Part shown: in pieces, positions 23,226-35,226 of the stretch | Numbering within the stretch: the stretch's first letter is position 1 | Layout of the letters: each line of letters opens with the position of its first letter | Source: Campanula takesimana | Lineage: Eukaryota; Streptophyta; Magnoliopsida; Asterales; Campanulaceae | DNA: 64,000 nt | NCBI GenBank assembly: GCA_026119855.1 | Contig: JAOWBW010000250.1 | Location: forward strand, 1,178,001 to 1,242,000 | Direction of reading: 5' to 3' | The notes under the pieces: generated by a model | Seen by the model: only the letters and a program-made list of their open reading frames with translations | Told to the model about the DNA's origin: nothing | Databases searched by the model: none | Program-made: the position numbers and the translations under genes

Positions 23226-24248
23226 AGGTTATCAAAACTGTTAAATACACGCTCATTATCAGTTTACAACACGTCCAATATTGCTATTGTACAATGAGGA
23301 TGAACGAAGTAATTTACTCGATCTTTGTATTGGTTTTTACTCCATGAGGACCATGACTGATGTCAAAAGGGAAACGTCTCAAGCAATGTGAGATCACGTG
23401 GTTGCACATGTACCCTACATTGGGACCCCACATACTTATATTATGTCATTAGTAATATGATTAATTCCATCAATTTCAATTAAAGAGTCAATTATGTTAG
23501 TTAAACATGGCTTCAAGATAGTCATGGTTTCCTTCCTTTAATCTCACTTTTGTTTTGTTCAAAGAAAAAAAAAATTCTCACTTTTGTTATCTTTTGAATA
23601 AAAAAAAAAAAAAACAGAAAAAAAGTTGGGAAAATTACATTCGGTTTTGACCTTGTCTCATGTGAGAACAGCTTAGACCCGTCTTATAGTAAAGACATGT
23701 TGACCTATAACTTGAGTATTAATATTTTTTATTTATTTTTTCGTCCGTCAAAAGTAAAACTAACTATAACTAAATGTAACAATTGTGTTACTTATATGTA
23801 ACATTGTTTATAAGTAATTGTAACACCTGTTTTACGAAAAAAAAAAAAGTTTCATATTACTCATCTTTCAACTATATTACTAACTATAATTACGTATAAC
23901 ACTAACTAAAACTAAATGTAATTGTCTTTATACTGAAATGTAGTGTTTTTGCAGAATAAAAGAACTAGAGTATTTTGATTTTATCTTTTTGTACAAAAAA
24001 ATTACATTTGAAAAATAACAGTTTATACACATGAATGTAATTGTTTGTTCAAGTAAATGTAACACTTTAGTAGACAAAATTGTAACACATTTATATAGAT
24101 AATGTAATACTGATACATGAATCATGATAAATTGAACCAATTGTAACTTATTATTTGAAAAATATGAATATAGTTATTATACAAGTAAGCATAACAATTT
24201 TTTAGACAAAGTTTAATACTATTTATTAAAATGTAACACTTAATGTTG
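23226..24248. other. AT-rich intergenic sequence with recurrent ATGTAAC words
   Basis: No gene is visible. From about 23750 to 24245 the words ATGTAAC, TGTAACA or TAACTATAAC recur many times at irregular spacing, which looks like a degenerate short-period repeat. 23640-23700 resembles the arm of a small MITE (TGTCTCATGTGAGAAC). Confidence 0.4.
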
Positions 24249-24454
24249 ATAATGAGTAGACCTGTCAATTAAGCGGGTCGAGTTGGGTACAAGCGGGTCA
24301 AGACGAGTTAGCGAGTTAAACGGGTCCGACCCGTCACAACCCGATTACAATTGCGGGTTACACGGGTCGGGTAATCAACGAGGCGAGTCGGGTTGACCCA
24401 GTAAGCAAAAAATGAATTTTTTTTTTTAATGACGGTTGTATCTGTCTATATGTC

Positions 24455-24624
24455 GAGTCCAGATTTCCTGTACCACTTTATGTGTCCCTCCCTGTGCCAC
24501 AAGTGATCCAACGGCTTGCAGTCATTAAGATTATCATTATGTTGATATTATCCAAGCATGTAAACGGTTGAGATTATAATGGCACAGGGAAGGGCACACA
24601 AAGTGGTACAGGAGATCTGGACTC
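24455..24624. mobile_element. 170-bp MITE with GAGTCCAGAT termini
   Basis: The left end GAGTCCAGATTTCCTGTACC pairs with the right end (inverted GAGTCCAGATCTCCTGTACC). Inverted similarity runs about 40 bases inward (CCCTCCCTGTGCCA / CCCTTCCCTGTGCCA). ATGTC flanks both sides. The termini resemble those of the 2.3-kb element at 53737-56035, so this is probably a short relative. Confidence 0.7.
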
Positions 24625-24746
24625 ATGTCGAGTCCAGTTGTAAGAAAAGTGAAAAGTTACACAGCACCACCAAAGCAAAAAAATAATTTAATTAATTGTA
24701 TATCAAAAAAGGCAGTCAAACTGTCAAGGGAGAAGTTTTTTTTTTT

Positions 24747-25699
24747 TTTTGGGTACTTGCAATATGGTTCCTGACATTTCCCAAAATTCGCAATGTTGAT
24801 GGTGTCGTTTCAATTTCGCCAATTGGTACATCCACTTTGTTTTTTTGTTGCAATCTGACAACAAAAGTAACTGGGTTTTAATTTTTTAAAAGATTTTATG
24901 TCATGTGACTAGCACATGAAGTTTTAAGGGAGGTTTTAAGATTTTTTGGAGTTACACATATCCGATTGGTATTATTCTTTTTTTAATTGAAGCTAATATT
25001 TAAATATACAACATTTTTTTTTTGGGCAATTTTTTTGTTTACCAAATTATTTTAAATTAAATTTTAATATAAAATAAATAAAAAATAGAAAACCGCATGA
25101 AAAAGAAATCTAAAAAACAAATTAACCTCAAATATGTTTTATATGAAGTAAATGTTGTATGTGGAGAATCAGTTCATGATAATATTGTATAGAGTAAAAA
25201 AGGAGAGGGAGGGGAGGATGAATTAAGGGAAGGGTGTATGTGTTAGGAGTGATGCAGGAACGTGTCAGAGTGGTGGTGGAAAGTAAAGGAGAGGAAAAAA
25301 GATATAGCATGGTGGAAAGTAGTAATTTTTCATATTATTTTCACATATTCTCTTATTTTTAAAATATTTTCATTTATTATATTACAAATTAACATAATTT
25401 AATTAATTCAAACAAAATATTAAAAAATTAAATGTTGTAGATTTAAATATTAGTTTCGATTTAAAAAAGGAATCATATCAATCGGATATATGTAACTCCA
25501 AAAACATCTTAAAACGTCCCTTTAAACGTCTTGTGCAAGTCACATGACATAAAACCAGTTAGAAAAGTAACACCCAGTTAGATTTGTAGTCTGATTGCAA
25601 CAAAATGACAAAGTAGATATATTAATTGGCGAAATTGAAATGACAGCATCAACATTGCAAATTTTGGGAAATGTCAGGAACCAAATTGCAATTAACCTT
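24747..25699. mobile_element. Foldback Mutator-like MITE with about 280-bp arms
   Basis: The left arm (GGGTACTTGCAATATGGTTC and following, to about 25030) is repeated in inverse at about 25430-25699 (inverted start GGTTAATTGCAATTTGGTTC). It sits between T runs that could supply a 9-bp T duplication. Long inverted arms with a GGTTAATTGCA-type terminus are common in Mutator-like MITEs. The centre has no coding sequence. Confidence 0.65.
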
Positions 25700-28600
25700 T
25701 TTTTTTGTTGTTGAAAAAACTGTTGACAGCTAATAATCCAAAACAGATCCACTTTCCAAAAACAACCTTTAAAACATGTTATCTTCCCTTTCCCTTCCGA
25801 CCTTTCTCTCTCATGTATTTCTAAAAGAACGTCAACGAAGCCAAGATCCACTCCATCGTTTACTGTTTCTACATCGCCGACCACGGAATCTACAGAGATA
25901 ATAATTGTTCCCTATTTCAAAATCCTTTTTTGCTATTATGATTTTGAGACAGAAAGAGAAGAACGACTTGGGTTTCTAATACATGATGAAACCTGAAATC
26001 CGTCGCCGTCTCCGATCACCTCCGGCAGGTCCATCGCAGTCGCGAGTCACCGCCATCAGGTCCATCGCCATCGTCGGTCACCGCCATTAGGTCAGTCATC
26101 ATCGTTGCTGCCGGAGTGTTTCAATTTAATTGAGACAGAGAAAGAGAAGGAATGATGGGCTCGTTTAAATGAATAATTTCAGTTTGCGTTTTAACAGTAG
26201 CGGGTTTTGACGGGTTGGCAGGTTTAACCTGCTTTAACCCATGAAATTTGACGGGTAAGACGAGTTACCCGTTCTAACCCGTGAAGTTAAACAAGTTGAG
26301 TCGGGTCGGGTAAATAGGGAGTTGGGTCGAGCGGGTTTGTCAGGTATCGAGCTATAATTGACAAGCGTAATAATGAGGATCAAATTCAACAACCTCAAAA
26401 TAGAGAAAAACTATTGCCGTTAAGGAGATCCAATAGAGTAAGAAGGAATGCGATTCCGGATGATTATGAAGTATATCTTACCGAGAATGAGGAACACTTA
26501 GGCTTAGTGGGAGATAAGCCACTCACCTTCCATGAAGCCATTAATAGTCCTAATTCTCATAAATGGATCAATGCCATAAATGAAGAGTTAAAATCCATGA
26601 AAGACAATGACGTTTTGGATTTTGTTCCATTACCTCAAAATGTGAAACCTACTGGGTGTAACTTTAAGACCAAAAAGGGATCACAAGGTATTGAAGAAAG
26701 ATAGAAGGCTCGTCTTGTTGCTAAAGGGTTTACTCAAAAAGAAGGTATTGATTATAAAGAAACATTTTCTCCAGTATCATCTAAAAACTCTTTTAGGATC
26801 ATTATGGCACTTGTAGTACATTATGATCTTGAGCTTCATCAAATGGATGTAAAGACAGTTTTTCTCAATGGATACATTGAGGAAACTATCTATATGAAGA
26901 AACCAGAAATGGTGACTGATTTAGATCAAACTAATCAATTAGTTTGCGAACTTAAGAAATCCATTTATGGTCTCAAGCAAGCTTCTCGTCAATGGTACTT
27001 AAAATTCAATCAAGTTAGTCTTTTATTTGGTTTTGAAACGAATCTTGCTGAAGATTGTGTGTACCATAAGTTTAGTGGGAGTAAATTTATATTTTTGGTC
27101 TTATATGTGGATTTTGCTTGCTAGTAATGATATTAACCTTCTTACGGAAACTAAGAAATTTCTTTCAAACAAATTTGAAATGAAAGATCTTGGTAAGACA
27201 TCTTTTGTATTAGGAATCCAAATTCACCGTGATCAATCACGAGGTATTTTAGGATTATCGGAAAAAGCCAATATAGAAAAGGTTACAAAGGTTTGGTATG
27301 CAAATTTGTAAACCACATGACACCCCTGTTTCTAAGGGAGACAAGTTTAGTCTCAAACAATGTCCTAAAAACATGAAGTTTTAAGGGAGGTTTTAAGATG
27401 TTTTTGGAGTTACACATATCCGATTGGTATTATTCTTTTTTTAATTGAAGCTAATATTTAAATATACAACATTTATTTTTTGGGTAATTTTTTTTGTTTA
27501 CCAAATTATTTTAAATTAAATTTTAATATAAAATAAATAAAAAATAGAAAACCGCATGAAAAACAAATCTAAAAAACAAATTAACCTCAAATATGTTTTA
27601 TATGAAGTAAATGTTGTATGTGGAGAATCAGTTCATGATAATATTGTATAGAGTAAAAAAAGAGAGGAAGGGGAGGATGAATTAGGGGAAGGGTGTATGT
27701 GTAAGGAGTGATGCAGGAAGGTGTAAGAGTGGTGGTGGAAAGTAAAGGAGAGGAAAAAAGATATAGCATGGTGGAAAGTAGTAATTTTTCAGATTATTTT
27801 CACATATTCTCTTATTTTTAAAATATTTTCATTTATTATATTACAAATTAACATAATTTAATTAATTCAAACAAAATTTAAAAAATTAAATGTTGTAGAT
27901 TTAAATATTAGTTTCGATTTAAAAAAGGAATCATATCAATCGGATATATGTAACTCCAAAAACATCTTAAAACGTCCCTTTAAACGTCTTGTGCAAGTCA
28001 CATGACATAAAACCAGTTAGAAAAGTAACACCCAGTTAGATTTATAGTCGGATTGCAACAAAATGACAAAGTAGATATACTAATTGGCGAAATTGAAATG
28101 ACAGCATCAACATTGCAAATTTTGGGAAATGTCAGGAACCAAATTGCAATTAACCTTTTTTTTTGTTGTTGAAAAAACTGTTGACAGCTAATAATCCAAA
28201 ACAGATCCACTTTCCCAAAAAGAACCTTTAAAACATGTTATCTTCCCCTTTCCCTTCCGACCTTTCTCTCTCATCTATTTCTAAAAGAACGTCAACGAAG
28301 CCAAGAGCCACTCCATCGTTTATTATTGCTACATCGCCGACCACGGAATATACAGAGATAATAATTGTTCCCTATTTCAAAATCCTTTTTTGCTATTATG
28401 ATTTTGAGACAGAAAGAGAAGAACGACTTGGGTTTCTAATACATGATGAAACCTGAAATCCGTCGCCGTCTCCGATCACCTCTGGCAGGTCCATCGCCGT
28501 CGCGAGTCACCGCCATCAGGTCCATCGCCGTCGTTGGTCACCGCCGTTAGGTCAGTCATCATCGTTGCTGCCGGAGTGTTTCAATTTAATTGAGACAGAG

Positions 28601-29833
28601 AAAGAGAAGGAATGATGGGCTCGTTTAAATGAATAATTTCAGTTTGCGTTTTAACAGTAGCGGGTTTTGACGGGTTGGCAGGTTTAACCTGCTTTAACCT
28701 ATGAAATTTGACGGGTAAGACGAGTTACCCGTTCTAACCCGTGAAGTTAAACAAGTTGAGTCGGGTCGGGTAAATAGGGAGTTGGGTCGAGCGGGTTTGT
28801 CAGGTATCGAGCTATAATTGACAAGCGTAATAATGAGGATCAAATTTAACAACCTCAAAATCAAGAAGAACTATTGCCGTTAAGGAGATACAATAGAGTA
28901 AGAAGGAATGCGATTCTGGATGATTATGAAGTATATCTTACCGAGAATGAGGAACACTTAGGCTTAGTGGGAGATGAGCCACTCACCTTGCATGAAGCCA
29001 TTAATAGTCCTAATTCTCATAGATGGATCAATGCCATAAATGAAGAGTTAAAATCCATAAAAGACAATGACATTTTGGATTTTATTCCATTACCTCAAAA
29101 TGTGAAACCTATTGGGTGTAAATGGGTCTTTAAGACAAAAAAGGATTCACAAGGTATTGAAGAAAGATAGAAGGCTCGTCTTGTTGCTAAAGGGTTTACT
29201 CAAAAAGAGGGTATTGATTATAAAGAAACATTTTCTCCAGTATCATCTAAAAACTCTTTTAGGATCATTATGGCACTTGTAGTACATTATGATCTTGAGC
29301 TTCATCAAATGTAAAGACAGCTTTTCTCAATGGATACATTGAGGAAACTATCTATATGAAGAAACCAGAAATGGTGACTGATTTAGATCAAACTAATCAA
29401 TTAGTTTGCAAACTTAAGAAATCCATTATGGTCTCAAGCAAGCTTCTCGTCAATGGTACTTAAAATTCAATCAAGTTAGTCTTTCATTTGGTTTTGAAAC
29501 GAATCTTGCTGAAGATTGTGTGTACCATAAGTTTAGTGGGAGTAAATTTATATTTTTGGTCTTATATGTGGATTTTGCTTGCTAGTAATGATATTAACCT
29601 TCTTACGGAAACTAAGAAATTTCTTTCAAACAAATTTGAAATGAAAGATCTTGGTGAGACATCTTTTGTATTAGGAATCCAAATTCACCATGATCATTCA
29701 CGAGGTATTTTAGGATTATCGCAAAAACCCAATATAGAAAAGGTATTACAAAGGTTTAGTATGCAAATTTGTAAACCACATGACACCCCTGTTTCTAAGG
29801 GAGACAAGTTTAGTCTCAAACAATGTCCTAAAA
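24914..29833. repeat. 2.46-kb tandem duplication of hAT plus copia sequence
   Basis: 24914-27370 is repeated at 27371 to about 29833, nearly identical apart from small indels. The junction at 27370/27371 joins TGTCCTAAAA (copia pol) to ACATGAAGTT (left arm of the foldback MITE). Only an A or so of shared sequence is visible. The unit is not bounded by element ends, so it is a segmental tandem duplication and not transposition. Confidence 0.9.
26378..27370 (+). pseudogene. Copia reverse-transcriptase fragment, first duplicate (element C)
   Basis: Frames at 26414-26704, 26804-27124 and 27027-27311 give copia pol from the variable linker (LPLRRSNRVRRNA) through ARLVAKGFTQKEGIDYKETF, LHQMDVKTVFLNGYIEETIY and SIYGLKQASRQW. 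The catalytic box is damaged: LYVDFACASNDI replaces the usual YVDD-type segment because of a small deletion. A stop lies at 26702. The copy ends at the duplication junction inside the C-terminal reverse-transcriptase region. Confidence 0.8.
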
Positions 29834-30540
29834 GTAATATAGAATCCAAGTTTATGGAAAATATTCCTTATGCATCAGCAGTAGGAAGATTAATGTATAC
29901 ACAAGTCTGTACTCGTCCAGACCGTGCATTTATTGTTGGGATGCTTGGTAGATACCAAAGCGATCTGGGGGGGAGAACATTGGGTTGTATCCAAAAGAGT
30001 GATGAGATACCTACAAAACACTAAGGACTACATGCTTACATATTTAAAATTGGATCATCTTGAGATCGTTGGGTATTCCGACTCCGATTTTGCTGGATGC
30101 CAAGACAGTCTAAAGTCAACGTCCGGTTATATCTTCACATTAGCCGGTGAAGCAATTTTTTGGAGAAGTGTCAAGCAGACACTCGTAATTTCCTCTACCA
30201 TGGAAGACGAGTTTTTTGCTTGCTTCGAGGCATCTAATCAAGCTATATGGCTGCGTAAATTTATTGAGGGACTGCGAATAGTCAATAGTATCGAAAGACC
30301 ACTTAAGATATATTGTGACAATCGGGCGGAAGTCTTTTACTCTAACAACAACAAGAGTTCATCCAAGTCTAAGCATATAGATATTAAGTTTCTTGTTGTA
30401 AGAGAAAGAGTACAAAATGCATATATAGAAATATAACTTATAGGAACAAATTCCATGCTAGCGGATCCGTTTACTAAAGCGTTATCACCTTTAGTGTTTC
30501 ACGAGCATATTGCTCATATGGGTGTAACAACTTTTTATAA
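28838..30540 (+). pseudogene. Copia reverse transcriptase and RNase H, second duplicate (element C)
   Basis: This repeats the first copy and continues past it. After the same damaged YVDF box it reads FEMKDLGETSFVLGIQIHHD, IPYASAVGRLMYTQVCTRPD, GYSDSDFAGCQDSLKSTSGY and IYCDNRAEVFYSN, then SKHIDIKFLVVRERV. That is the complete copia RNase H region with its Asp residues. A stop at 30434 precedes MLADPFTKALSP, the family's C-terminus. Several frameshifts make it non-functional. The stretch 30541-30871 downstream is ordinary non-coding 3' sequence. Confidence 0.85.
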
Positions 30541-30871
30541 TATTTAATATAGTGGAAGTTTATGTTGTACTCTTATTAATTGTTCTATTATTTTAAATTT
30601 TTGATCTTATTTGGTTAAGTAGGACTAGTTGGAAGAATATGTATATATTCATCATTTTTCATGCTACACATCTACACTTAATCTATGTCATTTAGTTGGA
30701 TATGTATATGTGATTATTGTGAGTTTAGTTGCGAATCAATTACAACGACTACTCCTTTAGTCCTTATATTTGTATGACTAATGGATGAGATTGTTATGAA
30801 TGACAACAAAGTGCACATAAGGGTTGTCATTTATATTATGCTTATGATTTAAGGAAAACACATATTATGCA

Positions 30872-31531
30872 ACCCAAGTGGGAGATTGTTAGAACATGGA
30901 TTGTGTTGGTCCCAAAGACACAAAAAGGGTATGAAAAGAGGCTAGAGGGGGGGGGGGAGGTGAATAACCTATTTAAAATTTCTACCCTTTTTCAAAATTC
31001 AACCTTATGCTTACTCAATGAATTTTGCGGTCACTTAAAAACCACTAGTTCAAGAGTAATATGCACATCGGAAGTTTTCGATACAAATGAATTAGAGTTG
31101 TTTTTTAATAAATCAGTGCGGTAGGTAGAGTTGCGGTCACTACGAGTTGCGGCAACTAGAGGTGCGGTCGGTTGAAATGAGTTCAACAGAATGAGGTAGG
31201 TTGAGAGTTAAAGATGGTGTCGTGGAAGTTTGGCAAATGATAAGTAGTCAGATTCACAACTTAGGCAATATGGTAAACATACAAACACAATTCACAAATG
31301 TTCATAAATCTGAAAATATCAAAACACCAAACGACAAACAAGATCAATATGAACAATACGAACAAGTGCATAAATTAAATTTGTAGAAATGTAAAGAGCA
31401 ATAAGTAAAAGGCACAATGATTTGGAAATTTCGATCTGTTAAAAGATCTACGTCCTTTACCAAGATGGTCAGTCTTGGATTTTGAATGGGGGTTTATATT
31501 AATTCTTCCTTGATTACAGATTAGAGAGATG
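30872..31531 (+). mobile_element. Polypurine tract and 3' LTR (truncated) of copia element C
   Basis: AACCCAAGTGGGAGAT (30871-30886) is the classical copia polypurine tract. The LTR then starts TGTTAGAACATGGATTGTG at 30887. A cluster of TTGCGGTC/TGCGGTCGG words lies at 31113-31173. The LTR runs into the start of copia A's LTR at 31532, so its end is probably cut by that insertion. Confidence 0.75.
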
Positions 31532-33048
31532 TGTTGGGTTTTGAGCAAACATGCACAGCGGAATAAACCCAAAAATCTTAGATCCATTCAAGATGATTAA
31601 ATTAATACGAAGGTGAATTTAGAATACTAACCGTGGTGATGCTTTAAAATTTTCTGATCTTGAATCTCTGTTCTTTGCGCTTCTTTAAATCACGATTGCA
31701 GGAACACGACCTCTAGGTTTGGATCACGAACTTGAAGGAGTTGATGCCAACGCCCTCTATGTTTATTCACACGTGAACGAATATCAAGAACACCTTCTTG
31801 ATCTGGATTGCTAGACCCAATAGAACACGCTTCTATTATGGAGGCTATACGAAAAATATGGTTCTTGTTCTTGAGGAAGAAGAAGACCAGATTTTTCTCT
31901 CTTGGAGGTTTAAGATTTTTTATTACAATAATCACCTATGACCTAAGGGTTTGAGAGGGGTATATATACTTACTAAACCCAACAAGTTTAGGTTTAGAAG
32001 TCTAATTACCGTCAAAACCCGGAGTCCAAAATCAGTTTACGCACAGGGGTAGGTCCGACCGGGTCCTGCACTAGGTCCGCCTGGATCCTAGTGAGGTCCG
32101 GCCGGGTCTTATGGTCCGACCGGGTCCTCCTAGAGGTTTGGCCGGATCATCCCTTTTGCCTGATCCTCGTATTTCCGTCTTAAAATCCAATTTTAAGACT
32201 TTACGAAATTCCAATTTAGCCCTTTCCAAATTCGTTCTTTTGTGTGTGACCCCAAAGGATTATATTAAGTTGGAAATGTGATCAAAACCATTTGATAACA
32301 TAAATCATGATTGGACTAGAAAGTCGTCATGACTACCCAATTAATATAACTAGTCAAAGTTCGTGAATCCTTTATAGAACATATCATTATCCTTTTGTCC
32401 ACGATGTCATTGAGCGTAATCCATGGTCAATGGTCAACTTACAATGCCCAATACTTTTCTCGGTCCCAAATAGTTTGATAACACAAATGATATCGATCTC
32501 ATCAATTCATTTGAGCACGGCCATGCATCTCATCAACACTATTCATCAAGGGGCCCAAGCCTGACATCTCTCATACTGAGGGACAAATCCCATCTTGACT
32601 TATTACACTTCCCTACATAGCTTTGATCATGCCAATCATATCCTTTATAATTACTTGGTTAAGAGTAACGTTTGAATGTGTCAAACATAATTTCCACTAT
32701 GTGGAAGACCGTAATAATCTCAGGTCTAGGCATTCAATGATATAACTATTAGAGGTTTATTTATGACATTATGACCATGACATAAACCTCATCTTTGGGT
32801 CATGTCCAGTATATGTTCACCAACATATACCCATAAGTTTAACTTGTATCCCATACACATAATCATCATATGATTATCTAATTAAACTCATACTAGTTCT
32901 TCATAAGTACTAGGGACGGGGATTATTATAACAAAACATGAAGCAACAAATAATAATCCAAAACATCTTTTTATATATAATGAAAACATGATAACTAACA
33001 TTGTCAAACAACGTGCCAAACAACATGCCTAAGGCATATACACCAACA
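31532..33048 (-). mobile_element. 3' LTR of copia element A
   Basis: On the minus strand the LTR starts TGTTGGTGTATATGCC directly after a polypurine tract (GTGCAAGTGGGAGAT, 33049-33063). It ends AAACCCAACA at 31532. A TATA box (TATATATACCC, minus strand, near 31957) lies about 80 bases below a cluster of five CpG words of the GGTCCGACCGGGTC type at 32040-32150. The LTR is 1517 bp. AGATG precedes it as a candidate target duplication. The matching 5' LTR of this element is not in the window. Confidence 0.8.
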
Positions 33049-33062
33049 ATCTCCCACTTGCA

Positions 33063-34561
33063 CTAGGCCCAATAACTAATGTATCTAATACCCATCGACC
33101 TAACATGACCATCATGTTTAGCTTGAGGAAGTCCCTTTGTTAGCAGATCAGCTATGTTATCATCAGTTGGTACTCTGCATATCTTTACGTCCTCCCTCTC
33201 TACGATTTCTCGTATGAGATGAAAACGCCTAAGTATGTGTTTGGATCTTTGATGTGCTCTTGGTTCCTTTGCTTGAGCAATAGCACCATTATTCTTGCAA
33301 TAAAGGTCTATTGGATTAGCAATGCTAGGAACCACTTCTAATTCAGTTATGAATTTCTTGATCCAAACAGCCTCCATAGCAGCATCTGATGCGGCCAAAT
33401 ACTCAGCTTCTATTGTAGAATCAGCTACTGTACTATGCTCGGAACTCTTCCAACTTACAGCACCATCGTTTAGCATAAACACAAAACCAGATTGCGATCT
33501 ATAGTCATCCTTGTCAGTTTGGAAGCTTGCATCTGTGTAACCCCTTACAACAAGATCATCTTCCAAACATCCATATATCAAGAACGAATCTTTAGTCCTT
33601 CTTAAGTACTTAAGAATCGCCTTGACAGCCATCCAGTGACTCTCACCAGGATTTGACTGGTATCTGCTCGTCATGCTCAAAGCATACGAGACATCCGGTC
33701 TAGTACATATCATGGCATACATAATGGATCCAATTACCGAAGCATATGGGATTCCATTCATGTGCTCCCACTCATCAGTTGTCTTAGGACACTGAGTCTT
33801 GCTAAGACCTTTACCATGTAACACTGGAAGGTTACCTCTCTTAGAGTTTTCCATTTCGAATATTTTAAGAACCTAGTCAATGTATGTACTTTGACTTAAA
33901 CCAATCAGCCTTTTAGATATATCACGATAGATCTTAATTCCAAGGATGTTCCTGCACTGCAGTCTTTACAGACTGCAGTGCAGGAACATCGTTTCCAATG
34001 ATTAATATGTCATCGACATATAGCACTAGAAATAGTACTACGCTCCCACTAATTTTCTTATATACACAAGGTTCATCTTTGTTCTTGATGAAGCCAAACT
34101 CTTTGACTGATTCATCAAATCGAAGATTCCAACTCCTTGAGGCTTGCTTCAATCCATAAATGAATTTCTGCAACTTGCATACCTTATTAGAATTTTCTAG
34201 ATTTGCAAAACCTTCAGGTTGTGTCATGTACATATCCTCAAGCAGGTTCCCATTAAGGAACGCTGTTTTTACATCCATTTGCCATATCTCATAGTCATAA
34301 TATGTGGCTATGGCAATTAAAATTCTTATAGACTTGATCATTGCTACTGGTGAAAAAGTTTCATCATAGTCAATACCATAAATCAATCAAGTTCCAAACT
34401 TGATTATCATACATGGATTGGATTTTGGATTCCATAGCTCTAAGCCATTTATCCGAATCAGGAGAGGATATCGCTTCTTGGTAGGAAGTAGGTTCATCAT
34501 TCTTAATGATTTCTACTTCGTTACTATCCGTTACGAGAAATCCATATCGGGTTCGGATCAT
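33063..34561 (-). pseudogene. Copia A RNase H and reverse transcriptase
   Basis: 33063-33854 (263 residues) is the end of reverse transcriptase plus RNase H, with YASVIGSIMYAMICTRPDVS, YTDASFQTDKDDYRSQSG, EAEYLAASDAAMEAVWIKK and DNIADLLTKGLPQ, so its C-terminus is complete. 33934-34386 holds YDETFSPVAMIKSIRILIAI, WQMDVKTAFLNGNLLEDMYM, IYGLKQASRSWNLRF and the catalytic box LVLYVDDILIIGND. 34370-34561 is the linker. About 20 codons after the YVDD box are missing and replaced by an inverted copy of the neighbouring sequence (33945-33990). Confidence 0.85.
33945..33990. repeat. Perfect 21-bp inverted repeat with 4-base loop in copia A RT
   Basis: Arms at 33945-33965 and 33970-33990 are exact complements (left arm begins GATGTTCCTGCACTG) around TTAC. 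The right arm is ordinary reverse-transcriptase coding sequence (minus strand NDVPALQSVK). The left arm is an inverted copy that replaces the expected downstream codons (normally the MKDLGEA-type block) and rejoins at LGIKIYRD. Confidence 0.9.
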
Positions 34562-34614
34562 AACCTACTAGATCTGCGATGAGTTTGTGTATCTTGAACA
34601 GGTTCCACAACTCC

Positions 34615-35226
34615 TTATGAAACTTGTTCAGATTCCACCATCGGTTCAATGTTACTTTCGGGTTCTCGAACCTCTCCGAGATTAATTTTACTCCCACTGA
34701 TTCCTTTGGAGAGAAACTCTTTCTCTAGAAAGGTACCATCTCGAGCAACAAACACTTTGTTGTCCGTGCAGTTATAAAAGTAATATCCTTTGGTTTCCCT
34801 AGGATATCCTACGAAAATACATTTGTCAGATTTGTGTGAAAGTTTATCAGAGACAAGTCTCTTAACATAAGCTTCACATCCCCAAATCTTCATGAAAGAA
34901 AGACGAGGCTTCTATCCGGTCCATATCTCATATGGTGTACTTTGAACCGATTTAGTTGGAACTCTATTTAGTGTGAACGCAGCCGTTTCTAATGCATAAC
35001 CCCAAAAAGATAATGGAAGATCAATTTGACTCATCATTGATCGAACCATATCCAATAAAGTCTGATTTCTCCTCTCGGACACACCATTCCATTGGGGTGT
35101 TCCGGGTGGAGTTAATTGTGAAACAATTCCACATTATTTAATATGATCATCAAATTCTTGGCTTAAATATTCACCACCACGATCGGATCGAAGTGCTTTA
35201 ATAGTTTTGCCAAGTTGATTTTGTAC
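34615..35226 (-). pseudogene. Copia A integrase, core and C-terminal part
   Basis: 34615-34893 gives KIWGCEAYVKRLVSDKLSHK, CIFVGYPRETKGYYFYN. The upstream stretch to 35226, read with stops, gives LRSDRGGEYLSQEF and PPGTPQWNGVSERRNQTLLD, the second Asp and Glu regions of a copia integrase. In-frame stops occur near 35226, 35130 and 34912, so it cannot be translated as one unit with 35227-36429. Confidence 0.75.

Larger units (their letters stand above)
24257..26369. mobile_element. hAT element carrying two nested MITEs
   Basis: The left terminus TAGACCTGTCAATTAAGC matches the inverted right terminus TACGCTTGTCAATTATAGC. An exact 8-bp duplication ATAATGAG flanks them (24249-24256 and 26370-26377). 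Both ends hold many GGGTCGGGT/GACGGGTT words. No transposase was found. 24455-24624 and 24747-25699 are separate insertions inside. The right half is copied again at 27371-28837 by the tandem duplication. Confidence 0.75.
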
